DNA of 64,000 bases from assembly GCF_038246755.1 (NCBI RefSeq), contig NZ_CP134706.1:2852001-2916000 (forward strand), given 5' to 3'. The notes beneath the pieces were generated by a model that was not told where the DNA came from, made no database searches, and saw nothing but the letters and a program-made list of their open reading frames with translations. Positions 1-9,400 of the stretch are shown here, one piece after another. Position 1 is the first letter of the stretch. Each line of letters starts with the position of its first letter. A program made the translations under genes and the position numbers. Source of the DNA: Micromonospora sp. FIMYZ51 (GTDB taxonomy: Bacteria > Actinomycetota > Actinomycetes > Mycobacteriales > Micromonosporaceae).

Positions 1-2
1 TG

Positions 3-152
3 TTGGCAGCGGTACGGCCACGGTTGCTCGCCATCGACGGCGTCACCGACATCAAGGCGATCGGGGTCGGTGTCTCCGCAGCCGCCACTCGGCGTGCCGA
101 CGCTGCCCTGCTGGGCCGGTCCCCGCGCGCACTTCACGTACTCGACCAATAG
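3..152 (+). CDS. 3' end of an unrecognised gene (partial)
   Basis: A reading frame is open from the window edge to a TAG at 150-152 and shows the last 49 residues of a protein. Nearly all third codon positions are G or C, as expected for real coding DNA in this genome. It ends 20 nt before the start of the lipoprotein gene, so it probably belongs to the same operon. The visible tail is rich in Ala, Arg and Leu and carries no motif I recognise. No function is proposed. Confidence 0.5.
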   Translation: MAAVRPRLLAIDGVTDIKAIGVGVSAAATRRADAALLGRSPRALHVLDQ

Positions 153-172
153 CCTTGAAGGAGACCCCTCAG

Positions 173-1201
173 ATGAAGAAACCGTTTCGGCAATTGGTAG
201 CTGTGTTCGGTGCGGTGTCGTTGCTCGCGGTGACCGCATGCAGCCGGGACACGGTCGACAGCCCCGGCGCCTCCGATGGCGCCAAAGAGATCGTCATTGG
301 TCAGGTCAGCGGCTCGGCCGCCAACCCGGCCGTACAGGTCATGAACGACGCGATGACAGCCCGGGCCGAGGAGGCCGGCGTCAAGCTCCTGGTGGAGACC
401 TCCGAGAACGTCGAGGAGCAGATCACCAAGGCGGAGGCGATGATCGCGCAGGGTGTGACCTACCTCGGGCTGCACCCCTGGGACGGCGCCGCCGTCACCC
501 CGCTGATCAGGAGCGCGAGCCAACGAGGCGTCAAGGTCGTCATCCTGATCGACGGCGTCCCCGGAGTGGTGGAGGACGGCACCGCGCTGACCTTCATCTC
601 CGGCAACGAACTCGCCGCCGCAGAGGAGATCGGCAAGGCTGTCGCGCAGCGGTACCCCGGCCCGACCGCAGGCGCGATCATCACCGGCACTCCGGGCAAC
701 CTGTCCGCGGACAACCGGACCAACGGCTTCAAGAACGGCATCAAGGATTCCCAGATCACCGTGGCGGCAGAGGCCACCGCGAACTGGGCCCGGGACCAGG
801 CGCTGCGGGTGGCCGGCGACATGCTCACCGCCAACCCCGAGCTGCGCTTCATCTTCGCCAACAACGACGAGATGGCCTTCGGTGCCCGTGCGGCGATCAT
901 GGAGGCGGGCAAGAGTGACACCGTCGCCACGATCGGGTGGAACGGCACCTGCGCCGGCCTCGCCGCGTTGCTGAAGGGTGAATTCCTGTACGAGGCCGTG
1001 TTGCCCTTCGACGAGTTCGGCGCGGGTCTGATCGATGCGGCAGTCGACGACGCCGCCGGGCGGCCGGTCGAGAAATCGATCACGCCAGAGGTACCCATCC
1101 TCGACACCGAGCAGGCCAAGGCGATTCTCGACGGCAGCGCGCCCGGCTCGGACGCGTTGAAGGCCGCCCTCAAGGCGGCCAGCGAGAACGCGTGTAACTA
1201 G
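173..1201 (+). CDS. Sugar-type ABC transporter substrate-binding lipoprotein
   Basis: The 342-residue protein starts with a signal peptide and a lipobox ending LAVTAC (Cys23), so it is predicted to be a lipid-anchored extracellular binding protein. The rest matches the periplasmic-binding-protein type 1 fold used for ribose, xylose and related sugars, including an ISGNELAAAEEIG stretch and a late FANNDEMAFGA segment typical of the family. I chose ATG 173 because GAAGGAG lies just upstream; the TTG at 155 falls on the ribosome-binding site. It is followed by the double ATPase and permease of the same importer. The ligand cannot be read from the sequence. A carbohydrate or sugar acid is likely from the family and from the downstream enzymes. 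Confidence 0.9.
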   Translation: MKKPFRQLVAVFGAVSLLAVTACSRDTVDSPGASDGAKEIVIGQVSGSAANPAVQVMNDAMTARAEEAGVKLLVETSENVEEQITKAEAMIAQGVTYLGLHPWDGAAVTPLIRSASQRGVKVVILIDGVPGVVEDGTALTFISGNELAAAEEIGKAVAQRYPGPTAGAIITGTPGNLSADNRTNGFKNGIKDSQITVAAEATANWARDQALRVAGDMLTANPELRFIFANNDEMAFGARAAIMEAGKSDTVATIGWNGTCAGLAALLKGEFLYEAVLPFDEFGAGLIDAAVDDAAGRPVEKSITPEVPILDTEQAKAILDGSAPGSDALKAALKAASENACN

Positions 1202-1206
1202 AGGTC

Positions 1207-1240
1207 GACGCGGCTGCTCGGCCCGCTGGGCAGCCGCGTC
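1207..1240 (+). terminator. Stem-loop after the binding-protein gene
   Basis: A perfect 11-bp inverted repeat (GACGCGGCTGC at 1207-1217 paired with 1230-1240) encloses a 12-nt loop, 5 nt after the stop codon of the binding-protein gene. There is no T-run. In ABC import operons such structures often act as partial terminators or protect the 3' end of the binding-protein mRNA, so that this gene is expressed above the ATPase and permease. That role is inferred here. Confidence 0.5.
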
Positions 1241-1309
1241 CGCCGCAGCCCTCGGCGTCCGTCCGGCCCTCGGCGCCGCAATTTGGCTAGGGACTAACAG
1301 GAGTACGCG

Positions 1310-2860
1310 ATGAGTGTTCTACGCGCCGAAAACGTATCCAAGTCATTCTCGGGCGTGCAGGTGCTGCACGAGGTAAACCTGTCACTCGAGGCCGGTAAGG
1401 TGGTCGGACTGGTCGGTGAGAACGGCGCCGGAAAGAGCACTCTCATCAAGATCCTGTCCGGCCTCTACCGGCCGGACTCCGGTCGGTTGCTGCTGGACGG
1501 CGAGCCGATAGCAGACCACTGGAGCCACTCCGCCGCCCGCGCCGCCGGCATCTCCGTCATCCACCAGGAGTTGCTGCTGGTGCCGGAGCTCTCCGTTGCC
1601 GCGAACATCATGCTCGGCGATCCCGCACTGACGCCCCGTCGGGCCGGGCGGCTGCTGGGCGTCCGTGACGACCGCGCAAGCGAGCGGCGTGCCGAGGAAC
1701 TGCTGGCCCAGATCGGCATCACCAACCTTGACGTCCGCCGGCCCGTCCGCGGCCTGCGGCCCAGCGACGCGCAGATGGTGCTGATCGCCCGCTCACTGCG
1801 CAACCGCGGCAAGGTGCTCATCCTGGACGAGCCGACCGCCGCGCTCGCCCCGGACGAGCGGACCGAGCTGTTCGCGCTGATCCGCCGGCTGCTGGCCGCC
1901 GGGACCGGCATCCTGCTGGTCTCGCACCACCTCAAGGAGGTCGAGGACCTCTCCGACGAGGTGACCGTGCTGCGTAACGGACGGGTGGTCGAGACCCTGT
2001 CGGGCGATGAGATCACCGTTCCCCGGATGGTGCACGCCATGCTCGACCGTGCCCTCGACGACCAGTTTCCCGAGGTGGAGCATCAGCCGAGCGACGAGGT
2101 TGTGCTCCAGGTCGACGGATTGACCCGGGAGCCCGTGCTCCGCGGCGTCGCCCTGACCGCGCGGCGCGGCGAGATCCTCGGCATCACCGGCCTGCTGGGT
2201 GCGGGGAAGACCGAGTTCGCTCGGGCCCTCGTCGGCCTCGACCCGGCCGACGGAGTGGTTCGAGTCGAGGGCAAGGACCTGGTCAAGCGTTCGCCGGGAG
2301 GTGCCATCCGCGACGGCGTTCTGCTGGTACCGGAGGAGCGCAAGGCGCAGGCCGTCTTCGCCGACCTGTCCGTCTACCGCAACGGCGTGGTGTCCAGGGT
2401 GGCCAAGGGTGCCCGCGCCCTCGGACCGAACGTGCTCTTTCCCGGCAGCGCGCCGCTGCGGAAGACCTTCCGCCGGCTGGTCGACACGCTCGGGGTGCGG
2501 TTCGCGACCGATCAGCAGCCGCTCAGCGGGCTCTCCGGTGGCAACCAGCAGAAGCTGGTCATCGGCCGTGCGCTGGCGTGTGACCCACGGGTGCTGATCC
2601 TTGACGAACCGACCCGGGGCGTGGACGTCGGAAGCAAGCGCGACATCTACAAGATCATTGCCGAGCAGGCGGCTGCCGGGCTCGCGGTGCTGCTGATCTC
2701 GTCGGACACGCGCGAGGTGCTCGGCCTCGCGCACCGGATTTTGGTGTTCCGAGACGGGGCCGTGGCCGCTGAGGTACTTCCCGATTCCGTGACCAATGAG
2801 GAGCTCACAGTGCTGCTCAGCCCCCATGCCTCGGTGGAGACCGAGGCTCGTTCCGCCTGA
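1310..2860 (+). CDS. Sugar ABC transporter ATP-binding protein (two ATPase domains)
   Basis: This 516-residue protein has the fused double-ATPase layout of RbsA/MglA/XylG proteins. The N-terminal half has Walker A GENGAGKST (about residues 36-44) and Walker B LILDEPTAAL; its signature region is degenerate (RPSDAQ instead of LSGGQ). The C-terminal half has GLLGAGKTE as P-loop, a clean LSGGNQQK signature and LILDEPTRGVDVG. One good and one degenerate site is common in this family. ATG 1310 follows an AGGAG. It energises import with the lipoprotein upstream and the permease downstream. Confidence 0.93.
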   Translation: MSVLRAENVSKSFSGVQVLHEVNLSLEAGKVVGLVGENGAGKSTLIKILSGLYRPDSGRLLLDGEPIADHWSHSAARAAGISVIHQELLLVPELSVAANIMLGDPALTPRRAGRLLGVRDDRASERRAEELLAQIGITNLDVRRPVRGLRPSDAQMVLIARSLRNRGKVLILDEPTAALAPDERTELFALIRRLLAAGTGILLVSHHLKEVEDLSDEVTVLRNGRVVETLSGDEITVPRMVHAMLDRALDDQFPEVEHQPSDEVVLQVDGLTREPVLRGVALTARRGEILGITGLLGAGKTEFARALVGLDPADGVVRVEGKDLVKRSPGGAIRDGVLLVPEERKAQAVFADLSVYRNGVVSRVAKGARALGPNVLFPGSAPLRKTFRRLVDTLGVRFATDQQPLSGLSGGNQQKLVIGRALACDPRVLILDEPTRGVDVGSKRDIYKIIAEQAAAGLAVLLISSDTREVLGLAHRILVFRDGAVAAEVLPDSVTNEELTVLLSPHASVETEARSA

Positions 2861-2873
2861 GGAGTGGACAGAG

Positions 2874-3875
2874 ATGACCGCTATGATCAAGACCCCTGAT
2901 CTGAGGCGCGCGGACGCCAGCGGCACGCGGACCGGCTCCCTGCTGCGGCGGCACGCGGAGACGCTTCGGCTACTGATACCGGTGGCCGCGCTCTGGGTCG
3001 TACTGTCGATCCTGACGCCGACGTTCCTCACCGCGCTCAACGTCACAAACATTCTGGTGAACGCGGTTCCCCTGGCGCTGGCCGCCGCCGGCCTCACCCT
3101 GGTGATCATTGCCGGTGATCTGGACCTGAGCGTCGGCTCGACCATTGCCCTGGTCAGCACCGCCTCGGCGACCCTCATGGTCACCTTCCACATTCCGTGG
3201 CCGCTGGCGCTGCTGGCCGGACTTGTGCTGGGGGCCGCGGTAGGTGCCTTCAACGGCCTGGTCTCCACCCGGCTGAACGTACCGTCCTTCATCTGCACGC
3301 TCGCGATGATGAGCGCCGTCCGCGGTCTGGCCCTGGTGATCAGTGACGGACGGGCCGTCACCGGTCTCCCCACGGGAGTGACCGACCTCGCCGCGACGCG
3401 GTTCATCGGCATACCCCTCGTGCTCTGGGTGCCGATCATCGTCATTCCGGCGCTGGGGCTGTTCCTGTCGCGCACCAGCGCCGGACTCAACATCTACGCG
3501 GTCGGCGGCAACCGCGAGGCCGCGCGGATCGCCGGCGTGCCGGTCCGGCGTACCCGCCTGCTCGTCCTCACCATCAGCGGCCTGATGGCCGGCTTCGCCG
3601 GGATCGTCAGCACCGCCCGGCTGGGGGTCGGCTCGCCGATCGTCGCGGAGGACCTCATCCTGGACGCCATCGCGGCCGTGGTCATCGGCGGCACGAGTCT
3701 GTTCGGCGGCATCGGTCGGATGGGCGGCACCGTCCTCGGCGTGCTCCTCATCGCGACCATCCGCAATGGGCTCGTCCTGATGAACGTCTCCGCGTTCTAC
3801 CAGCGGATCGCCATCGGCGTGGTGATCCTGCTCGCGGCCATCGTCGACGGCCTCGGACGCAAGAATGACGACTAG
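2874..3875 (+). CDS. Sugar ABC transporter permease
   Basis: The 333-residue protein is hydrophobic, with roughly eight to ten predicted membrane segments. It carries family hallmarks of the RbsC/XylH permeases: GDLDLSVGSTIAL early, YAVGGNREAARIAG in the cytoplasmic loop that meets the ATPase, and GGTSLFGGIGRMGGTVLG near the end. ATG 2874 has GAGG upstream and lies 13 nt after the ATPase stop. Its stop codon overlaps the start of the next gene (11 nt), which indicates translational coupling. The first 35 residues are polar and charged and may be cytoplasmic. Confidence 0.93.
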   Translation: MTAMIKTPDLRRADASGTRTGSLLRRHAETLRLLIPVAALWVVLSILTPTFLTALNVTNILVNAVPLALAAAGLTLVIIAGDLDLSVGSTIALVSTASATLMVTFHIPWPLALLAGLVLGAAVGAFNGLVSTRLNVPSFICTLAMMSAVRGLALVISDGRAVTGLPTGVTDLAATRFIGIPLVLWVPIIVIPALGLFLSRTSAGLNIYAVGGNREAARIAGVPVRRTRLLVLTISGLMAGFAGIVSTARLGVGSPIVAEDLILDAIAAVVIGGTSLFGGIGRMGGTVLGVLLIATIRNGLVLMNVSAFYQRIAIGVVILLAAIVDGLGRKNDD

Positions 3876-5565
3876 CTCCGCCGACCCGCGAAGACGGCGG
3901 CTGTGCACCGGCCGCCTCGGCGCCCGCGACAACAGCATCACCCTTGACGCGGATGTACGGGTGCATCGGCGCGACGGCACCGCCCTGTCCGCCGACGTGT
4001 ACCGCCCCAGCGGCCCGGGCAGACACCCGGTGCTGGTGATGCGTACGCCGTACGACAAGCGCGTGGCACAGTCCTACTGGTACGCCCCGCCGACCTGGTA
4101 CGCCGCCCAGGGCTTCGCGGTCGTCGTCGAGGACGTGCGCGGCCGGCACCGCTCCGACGGGGAGTTCGTCCCGCTGGACAACGAGCGCGACGACGGGGTC
4201 GATCTGGTGCGCTGGGTGGTGGACCAGCCGTGGTCCGACGGATGGGTGGGGATGTATGGCTACTCCTACGGCGGGTTGCTCCAACTGCTGACGGCCGGCG
4301 CCGACGGGGAGGTGCCGATCGCGGCAGTCGTTCCCGCGCTGGCGCCACCGGGGCTCGGCGAGGGCTGCCTCCGAACGGGGGGCGTTGCAGCCGCCTCGTT
4401 CACCACGACCTGGGCCGTGCAACTCGACGCGCTGCGGATCAGCCGGGCCCTGCGTGAACCGTCGGCCGACCGGTTGACGGCACAGTCACTGCGCTGGTTG
4501 GTGCAGAACGTGCCCCTCGATCGGCTGCTCGACGGCGCCACCTCGGCATCCGCCGCCGGCTGGTTGCGCGAGTGGCTGACCGTCGGCTCGGACTCGGAGT
4601 ACTGGCGACGGCCGTCGCACCGGGTCGCGTACGGCAACATCAAGGCGCCGGTACTGCACGTCGGCGGCCTCTACGACACCTTCCGGACCGGCACCTTCGG
4701 CCACTACACGAGCCTGGCCGAAGCGCGTCCGGACCACTCGGCGAACCGGTTGTTCGTCGGGCCGTGGACGCACCACCCGCTCCGCGCATCTGCCCCCGGT
4801 CTGTCCGCCGGCACGCCGCCAAGCATCGACGACGTACAGCTCGAATTCTTCCGGACCGTGCGGGAAGGTGGCGTGCCCGCCCGGCCGGCCGTCTCGGTCA
4901 CGATCCTCAACAGCGGCGACACCTGGACGGCCCAGTCCTGGCCGCCCGCCGACGGCGTGCGACACCGGTGGCACCTGAGCAGCGGCGGCCGGGCCAACAC
5001 CGCGACCGGCGACGGCATCCTGACCGAAGACCCGCCGCCGCCCGCACCCCCCGACCACCTCGTCTACGACCACGGCGATCCGGTTCCCGCAGCCGGCGGC
5101 GACGACTGCGGCGACCCGCTGCTCGCGGGCATGGGCGCGGCTGACCAGTGCGCTCCGGAACGCCGCAACGACGTACTCGTCTACACCTCGCGACCGGCCG
5201 CGGCGGAGCGCACATTCGTCGGCGAGGCGAACGTGGAGTTCTTCGCGGTGACCGACACCCGGCACAGCCAATGGCTGGTTCGGCTGTGTCTGGTGAACCA
5301 GGCCGGCCGCAGCGTCAACCTGGTCGAGCAGGTGACGCGGCACCGGGGCGAGCGGCCTGGTGAGCCGACCCGCGTCGCCATCGCGTTGGGACCGGCCGGG
5401 TTCCGGATCCATCCCGGTGAACGGCTGCGGCTGCACGTGACGCAGGGGGCAAGCCCCCGCTGGTCTCCCTTACGCGACCGGGACGGCCGCCCCGCCGTCA
5501 CCCGGTCGCTCGTGCTGCACGACCCGGATCATCCGTCCGCGCTCGAACTGACTCGCGTGCCCTGA
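3865..5565 (+). CDS. CocE/NonD family hydrolase (X-Pro dipeptidyl-peptidase/esterase fold)
   Basis: This 566-residue protein matches the CocE/NonD alpha/beta hydrolases. The N-terminal half carries the nucleophile elbow GYSYGG (Ser134), the acid region GLYDTFRTG and a likely catalytic His in GPWTHH. The C-terminal half, from about residue 330, is the jelly-roll domain typical of X-Pro peptidases and cocaine esterase. Family members cleave esters or amides. The first ATG overlaps the permease stop by 11 nt, so it is coupled to the importer and may hydrolyse an ester or amide of the imported compound. No signal peptide is visible, so it should act in the cytoplasm. The substrate is unknown. Confidence 0.85.
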   Translation: MTTSSADPRRRRLCTGRLGARDNSITLDADVRVHRRDGTALSADVYRPSGPGRHPVLVMRTPYDKRVAQSYWYAPPTWYAAQGFAVVVEDVRGRHRSDGEFVPLDNERDDGVDLVRWVVDQPWSDGWVGMYGYSYGGLLQLLTAGADGEVPIAAVVPALAPPGLGEGCLRTGGVAAASFTTTWAVQLDALRISRALREPSADRLTAQSLRWLVQNVPLDRLLDGATSASAAGWLREWLTVGSDSEYWRRPSHRVAYGNIKAPVLHVGGLYDTFRTGTFGHYTSLAEARPDHSANRLFVGPWTHHPLRASAPGLSAGTPPSIDDVQLEFFRTVREGGVPARPAVSVTILNSGDTWTAQSWPPADGVRHRWHLSSGGRANTATGDGILTEDPPPPAPPDHLVYDHGDPVPAAGGDDCGDPLLAGMGAADQCAPERRNDVLVYTSRPAAAERTFVGEANVEFFAVTDTRHSQWLVRLCLVNQAGRSVNLVEQVTRHRGERPGEPTRVAIALGPAGFRIHPGERLRLHVTQGASPRWSPLRDRDGRPAVTRSLVLHDPDHPSALELTRVP

Positions 5566-5617
5566 GGGCCACGCGCACCCACCCCATCGGACCACCGTCA
5601 CCCAAGGAGGAAGAGCC

Positions 5618-6382
5618 GTGCCCGACTCGGCCGTACGTCACAGCAGTGGAACCTACCGCTACCTGCCCGCCATCGACCCCTATTCCTCGGGAGTGGCCGC
5701 CGAGCCCGGCTACGAGATCGTCGGGTGGCGCTTCGACACCCCCACACCCGTCGCTGATGCCTTCGTCCGGCTCGACCAGGAACTGGCGGCGGAGAACCTG
5801 CCAGCGGGCGCGCTGGCCGGGCTCGCCCTGCGGTCACCGGAGGCGTTCAGTTTCAACGGGTTCAACGAGTTCAACGTGCTCTACCGGCGGCTGCTCACCG
5901 AACGGCAGCTGCTGGAGGACGACGTCAACCCGCTCGCGCGGACAAACGTGGTGCCAGTGGCGGATGGTCCGGCCGAACCGGTCGTGCTCGCGGCGTACAT
6001 CGTCCGCAAGAGCTCGGACGGCGGTGGCCGCGACTACGTCGTTGCCGGCAGCGGTGAGGTCGACGGACCGCTCGACCCCGAGTGCATCGTGGCGCGCGGC
6101 GACCTGAGCGCCGAGGGCCTGGCGCGCAAGGTGGCCTATGTCGTCGGTGAGATGCGGTCCAGGCTGGCCGCCCTCGGGCACCAGCCGGCAACGCCCAGCC
6201 TCGTGAACGTCTACACCGCGCACGAGATCCCGGGCCTGGCCAGGCAGTTGTCGGAGGGGCTGCCGGCGGTCCACCAGGCCGGCTATGTGCATTGGCTGAC
6301 CCGGCCGCCGCTGGTCGAGGTCGAATTCGAGATGGACCTCAACCGGCTCAGTGGGTGGCGTGTGCTGTCCGCAGGTGCGTGA
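5618..6382 (+). CDS. CnbZ/RidA-like deaminase family protein (putative)
   Basis: The 254-residue product begins at GTG 5618, behind a strong AAGGAGG. Its layout (an opening RYLPAIDPYSSGVAAEPG stretch, then NFNEFN-type and VAGSGE motifs) resembles proteins annotated as 2-amino-5-chloromuconate deaminase CnbZ, a two-domain relative of the RidA/YjgF enamine-imine deaminases. I recognise this from memory of the family, not from a search. RidA-type enzymes hydrolyse imines or enamines, which could fit a catabolic pathway acting on an imported compound. It lies between the CocE-type hydrolase and the SDR gene in the same operon. Confidence 0.6.
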   Translation: MPDSAVRHSSGTYRYLPAIDPYSSGVAAEPGYEIVGWRFDTPTPVADAFVRLDQELAAENLPAGALAGLALRSPEAFSFNGFNEFNVLYRRLLTERQLLEDDVNPLARTNVVPVADGPAEPVVLAAYIVRKSSDGGGRDYVVAGSGEVDGPLDPECIVARGDLSAEGLARKVAYVVGEMRSRLAALGHQPATPSLVNVYTAHEIPGLARQLSEGLPAVHQAGYVHWLTRPPLVEVEFEMDLNRLSGWRVLSAGA

Positions 6383-6402
6383 CGGAGAGGAGCGGCAAAC
6401 AC

Positions 6403-7185
6403 ATGGGTAACCGACTTGCGGGCAAGACCGCAATGGTCATCGGCGGCAGCTCCGGGATCGGCCGGGCCGTCGCCCAGGGCTTCGCGCAGCAGGGGGCCAC
6501 GGTCGCCGTGGCCGACCTGCACGAGGAGCCGAGGGAGGGCGGCAGCCCCACGGCGGCGCTCATCGCGGAGCAGGGTGGTGCCGCATCGTTCGTTGCCTGC
6601 GACCTGATGGACGAGGACCGCACCGCCCGCGCCTTCGCGCAGGCCCTGGAGTTCCTGGGAAGTCTCGACATCATGTTTGTCTCCGCCGGGACCGTCGAGC
6701 CCTGCGGCGACACGAGGACGGTGTCGCTGGAGCACTTCGACCGGCATATGCGGCTCAATGTCCGGGGCACCTTCCTCGCCGTGCAGCATGCGCTGCGCGC
6801 GATGGTTCCCCAGCGCAACGGCAGCATCATCACCGTGGCGTCGAACTTCGGTCAGGTCGGCGTGGCCGAGATGGCGACGTACTGCGCGAGCAAGGCGGCG
6901 GTGATCGGGATGGTGCGGTCGGTGGCCGTCGAGGTCGGCAAACACAACGTCCGGGTCAACGCGCTGTGTCCGGGCGCGACCAAGACGCAGATCAACGTCG
7001 GGTACCGCGCCGACGATGCCACGCAGCGACTTTGGCAGCAGGAGACCCCGCTGCGCATGGCTGACGGCGAGTACGTCGCGGAGACCACCGACATGGCAGC
7101 CGCCGCGACGTACATGGCCAGCGACGAGTCCCGGTTCATGACGGGTAGCTGCCTGACGGTCGACGGGGGCTGGATCGCGCATTGA
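6403..7185 (+). CDS. SDR family NAD(P)-dependent oxidoreductase
   Basis: A classical short-chain dehydrogenase of 260 residues. The cofactor loop is GGSSGIG at residues 14-20, the catalytic pair is Tyr160/Lys164 in YCASK, and a Ser lies in the preceding VASNFG segment. The end carries FMTGSCLTVDGGW, typical of the family. ATG 6403 is preceded by GAGAGGAG; the longer frame upstream has no better site. It overlaps the MFS gene start by 4 nt. Its neighbours (FAH hydrolase and a 2-hydroxyacid dehydrogenase) suggest it oxidises a hydroxyl of a sugar or sugar acid. This is inference. Confidence 0.9.
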   Translation: MGNRLAGKTAMVIGGSSGIGRAVAQGFAQQGATVAVADLHEEPREGGSPTAALIAEQGGAASFVACDLMDEDRTARAFAQALEFLGSLDIMFVSAGTVEPCGDTRTVSLEHFDRHMRLNVRGTFLAVQHALRAMVPQRNGSIITVASNFGQVGVAEMATYCASKAAVIGMVRSVAVEVGKHNVRVNALCPGATKTQINVGYRADDATQRLWQQETPLRMADGEYVAETTDMAAAATYMASDESRFMTGSCLTVDGGWIAH

Positions 7186-8417
7186 GTGCGCAGCCGTCTC
7201 CTGGCACATCGCTCCGGACCGGCGGGGGCGTGCGGCAACAGCTGTCCGCACCCGCCGCCCGGGCGATGGCTGCCTCCGCCGTGGCCACCGCGTTGGTCAC
7301 GATGCCGGTCTTCCTCTTCGCCTCCCTCTCCGTGCCGATCCGAGCCGAGCTCGGCTTCGACGAGGTGCTGCACGGCGCGGCCGTGTCGTCGTTCTTCGGC
7401 GTTTCGGCCGCCGCCTCACCCAGCGGGGGATGGTTGGCGGATCGGCTCGGAGCCGGCGCGGCGGTGGCGACCGGTACCACGCTCACGGTGCTCGCCACGG
7501 CCGTGTTGGCCCTCGCGGCGGTGCGGCCATGGCATCTCGTGGTGCTGCTCGCCGCCGCCGGAGTGGCCAACGCGATCGCTCAGCCCGGCGCAAACGCGCT
7601 GCTGGCCCAGGCCGTTGCCACCCAACGACAGGGACTCGCGTTCGGCGTGAATCAGGTGTCCGCGCCGCTCGCCGCGCTCCTGGCTGGCGTGGCGATACCG
7701 ACGGTGGCCGTCACCGTCGGGTGGCGCTGGGCGTTCACCGCACCGTTGGTGCTGGGGGTGGCGCTGCTGGCGATCTGGCCGCACCGTGGCGTACCGCCAG
7801 CCCGCACCGTCGCCACGGGGCTGAGCCTGCGGACCGCCCTCCGGCAGCGTGACCTGCTGCTGCTCACCGCGGCATCGGCCCTGGCCTCCGGCGGGGTCAA
7901 TGCAATGATCGCGTTCTTCGTGACGGCCGCGGTCGACACCGGCCTGGCTCCGTCGGCCGCCGGATGGATCTTCGTAGTCGGCAGCGCCGCCGGCATCGCG
8001 ACGCGCGTCGTCTACGGCTGGCGAGCGGATCGGCTGCCGAACCGAAACTACCTGCGCCGGGTATCGATGCTCATGATCGTCGGTGCGGTGGGGATAGCGG
8101 CCCTCGTCCCCGGGCAGCAGCTTCTGCTACCGGCCGCCGCCGTCGTCGCGTTCGGCGCCGGATGGGGTTGGAATGGCCTGTTCAACTACTCGGTGGTCAG
8201 CCGCTACCGGTCCAGCCCGGCAATCGCCCTCGGGGTGGCGACAAGTGGCGTCTTCATCGGCGGTGCGCTCGGCTCGTTGACCTTCGGCGCTCTGGCCGGA
8301 CATTACGGCTTCGCGCTCGCCTGGGGGGTGGCCGCCGCCTGTCTGGTCACCGCCGGCCTGTTGATCCGGGTCGTCGCTCCGCCGCACGCCGACCCTGCCG
8401 GTGAACGCGCCGGATGA
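7182..8417 (+). CDS. MFS transporter
   Basis: The 411-residue protein has about 12 hydrophobic segments in two halves and a short polar N-terminus, as in major facilitator transporters. GGWLADRLGAG after the second segment is the family's motif A region, and GWRADRLPN sits at the equivalent point of the second half. The start is most likely the TTG at 7182, which overlaps the SDR stop (TTGA), a common coupled arrangement. It may import or export an intermediate or the same substrate as the ABC system. The direction and substrate cannot be read. Confidence 0.85.
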   Translation: MSAQPSPGTSLRTGGGVRQQLSAPAARAMAASAVATALVTMPVFLFASLSVPIRAELGFDEVLHGAAVSSFFGVSAAASPSGGWLADRLGAGAAVATGTTLTVLATAVLALAAVRPWHLVVLLAAAGVANAIAQPGANALLAQAVATQRQGLAFGVNQVSAPLAALLAGVAIPTVAVTVGWRWAFTAPLVLGVALLAIWPHRGVPPARTVATGLSLRTALRQRDLLLLTAASALASGGVNAMIAFFVTAAVDTGLAPSAAGWIFVVGSAAGIATRVVYGWRADRLPNRNYLRRVSMLMIVGAVGIAALVPGQQLLLPAAAVVAFGAGWGWNGLFNYSVVSRYRSSPAIALGVATSGVFIGGALGSLTFGALAGHYGFALAWGVAAACLVTAGLLIRVVAPPHADPAGERAG

Positions 8418-8504
8418 CCAGGCAGGCAGCCGGCCGAGCAGGTCGGGTTCTCCGAATCCCGGCAACCACAACCGATGTCCAGTCCCGTTGGAAGGAAGAA
8501 TGCC

Positions 8505-9353
8505 ATGAAGATCATTCGTGTGGGCGAGCCCGGTCTGGAGCGTCCGGTCGTCGTCGACGACGCGGGCACCAGCTTCGACCTGACCACGCTCACCGCCGAC
8601 ATCGACGGCGCGTTCCTGGCCGCCGACGGCATCGCCACGATCCGACGCGCGCTGGCGGAGGGGCGGTTGCCCACCGTCGACGTCAGCGGCCTGAGGCAGG
8701 GCGCGCCGGTGGTTCGCCCACACGCCGTGTGGTGCATCGGAATGAACTACGCGGCGCACGCCGCCGAGTCGGGCGCCGAACCACCCACCGTCCCGGTGCT
8801 GTTCTTCAAGACCCCGAACACAGTCGTCGGACCGTACGACGACGTCCTGATCCCGCGCGGTGCCGAGAAGACCGACTGGGAGGTCGAGCTTGCCGTCGTG
8901 ATCGGACGGCGGGCGCGCTACCTCGACTCGCCGGCCGACGCCGCCCGGCACATCGCCGGCTACACGATCTCCAACGACGTCTCCGAGCGGGCCTTCCAGC
9001 TGGAGAGTTCCGGCGGCCAGTGGTCGAAGGGCAAGTGCGCGGAGACCTTCAACCCGCTCGGTCCGGCGCTGGTGCCCGCCGACGAGTTGGACGCCGGAAA
9101 CCTGCGGCTGTGGTCGCGGGTCAACGGCGAACCGCGGCAGGACTCCAGCACTGCCGACTTGATCTTTTCGGTCGACTATCTCGTCTGGCACCTGTCCCAG
9201 GTGGCGGTCCTGGAACCGGGCGACATCATCAACACCGGCACGCCGCAGGGTGTGGCGCTGTCCAAGCGCTTCCCGTACCTGCGTCCGGGTGATGTGGTGG
9301 AGCTGGGCATCGACGGCATCGGCAGCCAGCGCCAACGACTCCGGCCGGCCTGA
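8505..9353 (+). CDS. Fumarylacetoacetate hydrolase (FAH) family protein
   Basis: A 282-residue member of the FAH superfamily. Visible markers are GMNYAAHAAE, FFKTPNTVVGP, the acidic metal ligands around DWEVELAVVIG, SNDVSER, and INTGTPQGVAL near the end. Family members cleave or decarboxylate beta- or 2,4-diketo acids using a divalent metal. ATG 8505 has GGAAGGA at the right distance; the in-frame ATG at 8475 does not. With an SDR and a lactate-dehydrogenase-like enzyme alongside, a 2,4-diketo-3-deoxy sugar acid hydrolase role (giving pyruvate plus a hydroxy acid) is attractive but unproven. Confidence 0.9.
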   Translation: MKIIRVGEPGLERPVVVDDAGTSFDLTTLTADIDGAFLAADGIATIRRALAEGRLPTVDVSGLRQGAPVVRPHAVWCIGMNYAAHAAESGAEPPTVPVLFFKTPNTVVGPYDDVLIPRGAEKTDWEVELAVVIGRRARYLDSPADAARHIAGYTISNDVSERAFQLESSGGQWSKGKCAETFNPLGPALVPADELDAGNLRLWSRVNGEPRQDSSTADLIFSVDYLVWHLSQVAVLEPGDIINTGTPQGVALSKRFPYLRPGDVVELGIDGIGSQRQRLRPA

Positions 9354-9400
9354 CCCGTCCCGAGCTTCCCGGACTTCCCCTGCCACCGAGGAGAATGGGC

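Noticed and set aside
7186..7650. Alternative frame starting at GTG 7186 instead of the MFS gene
   Set aside because: Its product is Arg/Ser/Pro-rich shadow sequence, while the TTG 7182 frame gives a clear 12-segment transporter.
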